From contig NC_062214.1 of NCBI RefSeq assembly GCF_902686445.1, positions 92,360,738 through 92,424,737 on the forward strand: 64,000 nt of DNA, written 5' to 3'. Within the stretch, counting starts at the first letter, position 1; each line of letters opens with the position of its first letter. This DNA is from Sciurus carolinensis. Taxonomy: Eukaryota; Chordata; Mammalia; Rodentia; Sciuridae. Positions 57,546 through 64,000 of this stretch are shown here, piece by piece. The notes beneath the pieces are model-generated. The model had not been told where the DNA came from, searched no databases, and saw nothing but the letters and a program-made list of their open reading frames with translations. Made by a program: the position numbers and the translations under genes.

Positions 57546-60264
57546 AATAAAGATAGAGTCAGGATGACTAAAGTACAGGATAAGCTTAGGCTTGAAGACA
57601 ATGGTACGAATCACAATGAGGACTTTTTATTTGTCCTGAGCAGGAAGATCTGCAGAGGCAGGTGCCTATTGCTTGGGGTAGGCAAGTGACAAAGCAAAAG
57701 CACAACTATTTTTCAACTTCACTATTCTTTCAAGGTTAATGATCTGCAGAATGGGAAACATAGGAACCAGGAAACTGAAGCCTAAGACAGGGGGATGAAA
57801 TGGGAAAAGAACACCCAACAATTTTGAATAGGCTTTGTTCTGGTTCAGGCAAATTGCATGCAAATAAGACTGGCATGCCTATCAGTCATTTCTGAGGACT
57901 TATGGAAAACAGGAGAGTACAAAAAGATTGGAGAAAGGAAAACCCTGCCATAATTGTTAAGAAAAGGAAAGAGGATAGAGTCTAGAAATTCTACAATTCA
58001 TTGTTAAATGAATGGTCTATGAATTTTTGGTCCAGTGAGTAGAAATTCACTAAGAGCCAGCAGCCATTTGCTATAAATCACACAACTTTATTTCCTATAT
58101 AAATAGAACTATCAGGAGGTAGGATCAGGAGAGTGAAACAGGCATAATGTATCTGGTTTTAAGAAGGCATTAAACAGACTCTCTCATGATTATTTGAATG
58201 TAAGATGGGAAAATGCTAATCAAATTATGAGAGGCAGTATAATCTGTAACTTTTGAGACATGAAACATAAACCATTATTGATTAATGAATGGATGACCAA
58301 CAGAAGATTTCTAGATGCACCCTATAGAGTTTTGATTGTGAATGGTTATATCCAATGTTTTTATCAATGACTTGGATACAGACTGTAGGTCTTATTAAAT
58401 TCAATGTTTACTTAAGGATACATGACAATGAGTTTGACATGACAGTTCTCACATGACAGTGATAATTAGGACACAAAATAATTTCATAAAGGTAGGCTGT
58501 CATGGATATAAATATAAAGTCTTTCATTTGGGCTTTAAACATGAACTATCCTATTAGAGAATGAGAGACTGGAGGCCTGAGAGCAATCTAGGTATAAGTG
58601 GCTTAGGGAGTTTGATTGATAGGCAGCTCTAAGAAAGTCAAAAGTGTTCTAGCTACCAGAAAACGAATTTATTTTAAGAATTTTTTAAAAGGTTAATATC
58701 TAATTCCAAGAAAGTAATTAATGACATTTTTAAAAACAGGAATATGATGTTTGGATAAAAAATTTCCATTTTATTTTGCTGAGCAGACAATGTGTAGAGC
58801 CCTGGGTCCTGTTTTGAATGCTCTAAGTTAAAAGGGACTTTAATATATGCGGGGATCACAAAGACAGACTCTAGGATGACCTGGGGCCCTGAAAACACCC
58901 TGTGAAGAATAATTGGAAGACCTGGAAATACTTTGCTCTGAAAGGAGAAGGCCAATGGGCAAATGAGAGACGTTTTCACAACCCGAATAAGACTAGAGGT
59001 GAGAGATAGGAAGCTCCCTGTCACTGGAAAGATCAGATAAACCTACTGTATGGTTTCTAGCTCCTCTGCTCACTTCAGGGATGCCTCTTGCTTCCCACGG
59101 ATTTCTGGAGGGCTGATGGCTTTGTTCACTGTGTGCCTCTTGTCTCACAACTGTCTTCTTCATCATCCCTAGCAACTTTGGGCCCCCTTGATTCCCCTGG
59201 CCTTGTCTCTCTGTTCTGGGACTTTTTGCTCCATGAATCTGAGAAAACGCAGTGGGAGTCAGGGCAGGAGGATTTGCTGGGAGCCCCTAGAGGAGCAGAG
59301 TCACTCCTCACAGGCACCAGGACTTGAGGTCCAGAGGCAAGGGCCAAACTGAAGTCTGGGGAAGAAACTGAATTTGAACTCCCGGATGATCAGTATAAAC
59401 ACCAAGTCTGGAAGGGCCTGGATTGTGAGGTCATGTTGTAGGCCATAGAGCCAAGAGTTGGGAGTCAGTAGGGATGGGACCAGAGAAAAGTGGGCAGGAG
59501 TGAGAGAAGGCCAAGGGAACGGCCTGGACAGGGATGGGTGTGGGACGAAAGGACCAACCGAGGGCAGGCATCTGCTAGGAGAGTCACTACAGACTTGATC
59601 TGTGTTGATGCGGGGGGGCGATGTGATGGAAAGGATGAGGGAGCCGAATGTTAATTACTGCTTGACAGGCAGAGAAGCAGAATGAGGTCAACCTAGGTAG
59701 TGGAGACAGCGAGGAGCGCCCACCCAATTGAAGTCAGTGACTCAGCTTTGAATCCTGGCCCTGCTGCTAGTGGACTATGTGTCCTAAGGCAAGTCATTAC
59801 CTCCTCGAGGTGCTGTGTCCTCTTCTATAGTGGATAATACTTGACTGTGTGCTGTAGGGAGGGGTGAGTGGATCCTCAGGTGCCCCACGGGAAGCAGGTA
59901 CCTGGGATGGAGTGAGTCCTCAAAGGAAGTTAGGTGGTCTCCTCTCCCTTCCTTTGCTTTCATGTTTTCCCCTTCTTCTTTTCCATTCATTTTCTCAACT
60001 ACCATTGGCTAGCAGAAGCTGTCGCAGTGCCCCATTTCTAGGTTAGGGTCTGAGGTAAACACTCCTCTGTCAGGGACAAATACCTAGAAAGCAGAGGAGG
60101 GAAGGACGGGGTTGAGTGGGCGACAAAGTCAGCAGCTCCCTAGCTGCAGGTCACGATCACTAGAGTTGTTCTTCTAGAGTCATTATTTCAGCTGAATACC
60201 TCTGATCCAAGCCATGGAAGGCAGCCTCTATCCATGTCGTGGTTCTGTTGAACAAACCCCTGGT
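57546..60264. other. Unassigned intergenic DNA
   Basis: No gene is supported. The 116-codon frame on the minus strand (58674-59024) has no recognised motif. A TGACTCAGC sequence (59738-59746) matches the AP-1/MAF type site but stands alone. MIR-like text occurs near 59740-59850. Confidence 0.45.
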
Positions 60265-60470
60265 CCTCAAGGTCACTTGAACCCAGGAGTTCTTAACCAC
60301 GGAGCCACATTCCCATCCCTTTTAAAAAATATATTTTATTTAGAGACAGGGTATTACTAAGTTGCTTAGGGCCTCACTAAATTGCTGAGGCTGGCTTTGA
60401 ACTTAGGATCCTCCTGCCTCAGCCTCCTGAGCCACTGGGATTACAGATGTGCACCAACACACCTGGTTCT
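60265..60470 (-). repeat. B1+ID dimeric SINE, antisense
   Basis: The ID part is first (about 60265-60320, ending CCACATTCCCATCCC), then the reversed linker and B1 (GAGACAGGGTATTACTAAGT ... CTGGGATTACAGATGTGCAC ... CACACCTGG). A separate T tract (60471-60492) follows on the B1 head side, which is unexpected for an antisense copy and may belong to another insertion. Confidence 0.8.
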
Positions 60471-60492
60471 TTTTTTTTTTTTTTTTCTTTTT

Positions 60493-62392
60493 AGGCCAAG
60501 TTTCTTGCCCTTCCCACATCCTCTTCCTTCTCAAAGTATTCCCATATCCATTGCTTAGTAGATGGCCAGTGACCTTCCTCCACACATGAACACCCACAGT
60601 TTATATTTTTAGGAATGCTTTGGAAAAATATACCCGCCTTTCAAAATAAACAATCTTCTGAAGTGTTGAAGAAATGAAACCTTAAATTGAAATATACACT
60701 TAGGGGTACCCCCAACCAGCAGCACTGATGTGTACTACATTAATGATGGAAAACACCCTTCTCGTCTTACGTAAGTTTTAGTTCTTCCACTGGAGGACAA
60801 TATAGAGTAGCAAAGACTATCTTCTCCTGAAGATGTAAAATCACCCTCCAAAATGATTAGGGCTTGGCAAGCTATTAAGAAATAATTTAGAAAAGCAAGA
60901 AAAGAAGCTGATCAGATTTCAGGCAGCAGGAAGCCAAGAGGGTAGCTCCAGTGTAACTTTTGGGAGCATCAACACATCAGTGACCCTGACCCTTCAGGTC
61001 TGCTAGAGAGCTCAGGCTGGGCTGAGGGCAGGACCCGAGTCACTGGTTGATGGTGTATCACACTGTGTGCCACTGATCCATGCCTTCTTTACAGGTCACA
61101 GTTGTGACACCAAAGTATCATTGTCTGATACGCTGACCACTGTGTCACACATCCTCTCTAACTTTCCGAGACAGGTTGAACAACTCATCTACCAACATTA
61201 AGGTGATAATTCACCTGTTTGGAGAAGGAGACTGAGGGACGCATGACCACTCCCTCTGCTGCCCACAGTGTCCCCATCTTCTTTGGGTTCAGCATCACTT
61301 CCTGCCCTGCTTTCTCTGACATACCCCTGTTGCCTTCCAACAAGGTCCATGTTTGTTGTTGAAGAAAGGTTTCTGTCCTTTGTTCCCTGACAAAGATCCT
61401 TACCTCACACAGGGACAAAATGGCAGCATTTGCCTGGTGGAAGTCTGAGCAGAGGGGACGTGCAGAGCTGCTTCCTGAGCCCTGTGCAGAAGGTGGCTGT
61501 GGGAAGCTGGCTTCCCTGAGGCAGCAAGAGAGGCACTTTACATAGTTGGTGTGAGGGTGTGGGTGTGGGATAAAATCCATTTGCTAATTCAGAGTTTGAT
61601 AATCATTCCTTTGTTTCATGATTAGAAACTGTGGGCTTACCCTTTAAAAGCAGGCTTTATCAGCATTGGAAAATGCTTTTTATTTGATTCTCATGTTTAC
61701 TATGTCTTCACTCAACAGAGAGAAATCACAGCCCACCCGTGGCATTAATATTAACATGTACAAAGGAAAGCATGAATAATGTTTGGATCTAGCAGGGAAG
61801 AACACACAGTCATGATGAGAGAAATGTGAGTAAATTATTCTGCCAGTGACTCAGAAATTCTGCTGTCCCAAATGAATCATTTGTGGGGCCAAACAAGTAT
61901 TAATGCAGGAGACATCCCTCCAAACAAAGGAACAAATCTGACATTCTGTAATAGCTCTTTTTGTCATTTATGGTCCAAAACAGATGAGCTTTGGAACATG
62001 TAATTTTATTGCTGAAATCAGTAAAGGCTGGCCGGAGGCCAGTGCTTAGAATAGTTGTTGCAACTCTGGCGATGGAGAGATTGCTGCTGCGTGCCTCCTG
62101 GGCTCACCCTCCTTCTTTGGTCAGATTCAAACCTGAATGCCAAACTCACCACCTTCTGCCTCAGTCCGTGGAGGACTGGGGGGACAGGGGGTGTTCCTTT
62201 CACCATTTTCAGTGAGGGGCTTTGCCAGTGCAGACCTATCACCTCTACATCGTGGGATGACACATCTTGACATCTCTTCTATAAAAACCAAACCATTATT
62301 TTTCCAACCTCTTTAGTCCAGGCTGTCATAAAGGTCACTGGTCATTGTTGAGACTTTGCTCTCTTGTGTGGGAAAAGGATTTCATACTTGGC
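60493..62392. other. Unassigned intergenic DNA, possible regulatory content
   Basis: No gene is supported; the 131-codon frame on the minus strand (61185-61580) has no known motif. The stretch 61690-61900 has no repeat I recognise and contains a consensus AP-1 site TGACTCA (61847-61853) in AT-rich surroundings, so it is a possible regulatory element. Confidence 0.4.
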
Positions 62393-62570
62393 TTTGCAAA
62401 GATATCTACCTCCATTTTGACTCTGGGACCCAAGAGTCTCCTGGCACTTTAAGTAGCAGTTAGAGCCCTGACCTGGGAGGCTGAGGGCCTCACTGTGGGT
62501 TCTGTCACTTATAGGGCAGAATCTCATGCTTGTCTGGCCTGGTTTCTCCATCTGTGTTGGGTTGGGTTCA
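62393..62570 (+). repeat. 178-base direct duplication, copy 1
   Basis: It starts TTTGCAAAGATATCTACCTC and ends GGGTTGGGTTCA. One base differs from copy 2 (A at 62419-62421 'ttgactctg' against 'ttgcctctg'). The core contains MIR-like wording ('agggcagaatctcatgcttg', 'ggtttctccatctgtg'). Confidence 0.95.
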
Positions 62571-63178
62571 GCAAGGATCGGAGGCTGTCAAACCCTTCTG
62601 CAGAGATGTTTCAGAGGATTTACAAACTCTTGAATTAAATATCATAAAAAAATTCAAGTATCTTTAAATCACAGTAAGAGACAACAAGAATGATCAAATA
62701 GACTGTATTCTAATTATAACCGTTTGGATATTTTGAGCACATTCATTTTTATTTCCTTGTGAACTTATTCTGTGACTTTGGAAGAGCCTGGTCTGGACCT
62801 CTCCCTTGTGCATATACCAAATCTTTTGCAGAGGTGTATTGACCTGAAAGGTTGCCACTCCTCACTGGTCTTGTCTTAATATCAAAACTGTGTGAGTGTA
62901 CATTGGCATTGCTTCTGTGGGCCTCAGAGGATTAAAGGCCATGCCAAACTCAGATGCACCTGCTTGGCACGTACTCTCAATATAGACGAATTCTCATTTG
63001 TGCGATAACTAGTTATTGTCAAACATTTTGCAATATAAAAATATCATGTATAGATAATTTAGGCAAGTACTGTGATTTCTGAGTACTGTGATCTTTCAAG
63101 CCTTAATGACAGTTTCTTCAAATGCCTCCTGAGGTTGACAGAAGAGCTGTTGCACCGGAACCATTGCTGCAAAGATAT
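62571..63178. other. Spacer between the two 178-base copies
   Basis: No gene or named repeat is seen. Confidence 0.45.
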
Positions 63179-63356
63179 TTTGCAAAGATATCTACCTCCA
63201 TTTTGCCTCTGGGACCCAAGAGTCTCCTGGCACTTTAAGTAGCAGTTAGAGCCCTGACCTGGGAGGCTGAGGGCCTCACTGTGGGTTCTGTCACTTATAG
63301 GGCAGAATCTCATGCTTGTCTGGCCTGGTTTCTCCATCTGTGTTGGGTTGGGTTCA
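63179..63356 (+). repeat. 178-base direct duplication, copy 2
   Basis: It has the same orientation as copy 1 and lies 786 bases downstream. Directly before it, GCAAAGATAT occurs once more (63170-63178 region), so that 10-base motif is present twice at the left junction. This suggests joining by microhomology. There is no poly(A) or clear target-site duplication. Confidence 0.95.
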
Positions 63357-64000
63357 ACAACATAGTAAGTGACTGAAAGTTATAGAAATTTAACTATCAC
63401 TTAATATCTCAATTTTCAAAACAGCCTCTTGTTCATACTTTTTCAGGTTATAATGAGTAAAGTTATAAATTTAAATTAAAATAAACATATTAATAAAAAA
63501 GTGGTATATATGGGTTTTATGACTATTTGGATCCAAGGCAAAATTTAATCTGAAGAAAGAGTGGTTTCCTACACCAAGATCCTTGCTGTTGATGTAATTA
63601 CTTTACCAAGAGGGAAAACCTTTGTTTTCCATAATGAAGCTGAATAGTTATCATGCCATCCTTCTGGAAGAAATGTTCAAGGAAGTAGAAGTTCACACTG
63701 ATTGATATTAGAACCTTCTCAGAGAGTAGGCTTCGGCTGCTGTGGAAGACTCTGGAATCATAAATGTGGTAGGAATAGGGCATTTCAAAGACAATGGAAA
63801 TGAGTTTTCTGATTTCCTCAATGGTTTTGACAAGAGAACTTTCACTCTAACTCTAGGGAAAATAATTTCCTGGTGACTAGGGGTGTGATATGTAGATGTC
63901 TTTGGTTTATTGTTCTAGGGGACATTCTCCCATGTTTGATCTTTTAATTCTCACAACTTTGTAAGGTAGTTACCTTTTTTCCAAATTAAAGACAAGGAAA
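63357..64000. other. Unassigned intergenic DNA at the right edge
   Basis: No gene or clear repeat is recognised. The 61-codon minus-strand frame at 63598-63783 has no motif. Confidence 0.4.

Noticed and set aside
59738..59746. TGACTCAGC as a functional MAF/AP-1 site
   Set aside because: A single 9-base match in unassigned, partly MIR-like DNA is expected by chance in 64 kb.
1..64000. CRISPR arrays, operons, bacterial insertion sequences or prophage
   Set aside because: Nothing of this kind is present; repeats and gene structure are mammalian.

Overview
The window is mammalian nuclear DNA, most likely from a squirrel-family rodent (Sciuridae: ground squirrel, marmot or relative). The evidence is the repeat content. 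There are tRNA-Ala-derived ID SINEs, including the longer form I recognise as the squirrel STRID type. There are also composite B1+ID dimers, young L1 copies sharing one 3' UTR, MaLR-type LTRs, and a background of very old MIR, L2 and L1M relics. I saw no mouse/rat-type B2 elements.

Only one protein-coding gene can be supported. It is a C2CD4-family gene on the + strand, and its N terminus fits C2CD4B best. It sits in a CpG island at about 15.06-16.68 kb, with a TATA/GC-box promoter near 15.22 kb, a probable non-coding first exon, a 203-base intron in the 5' UTR, a single coding exon (15586-16671, 361 codons) and a polyadenylation signal at 16762. In human the order is VPS13C - C2CD4A - C2CD4B, with the two C2CD4 genes convergent. 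If that order holds here, the 47 kb to the right of the gene runs towards C2CD4A and VPS13C, an interval known for type 2 diabetes association signals and islet enhancers. This orientation is inferred; no second gene is visible.

Layout. 0-2.5 kb: an old antisense L1M, broken by a younger L1, an ID SINE in the same target site and a STRID SINE. 2.5-15 kb: mostly unassigned DNA with MIR relics. 15-16.8 kb: the gene. 17-36 kb: alternating L1 (17.7, 21.7-22.7, 26.5-28.2 and 29.8-30.3 kb), SINEs, L2/MIR and an eroded DNA transposon (34.7-36.0 kb). 36-49 kb: more L1, including a twin-primed 5'-inverted insertion (38.9-39.2 kb) and a young L1 nested in old L1M (43.9-44.9 kb), then a near-perfect 184-base direct duplication (45.7/46.5 kb). 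49-64 kb: SINEs, an L1 tail with target-site duplications, two MaLR LTRs, small DNA-transposon relics and a second 178-base direct duplication (62.4/63.2 kb) whose spacing is almost the same as the first.

I found no convincing new biological system. The best leads are the two look-alike dispersed duplications (real template-switch events or assembly errors), the nested reuse of one insertion site at the left edge, and the compact C2CD4B promoter. Repeat family names come from memory of consensus sequences, and edges are by eye unless target-site duplications are given.
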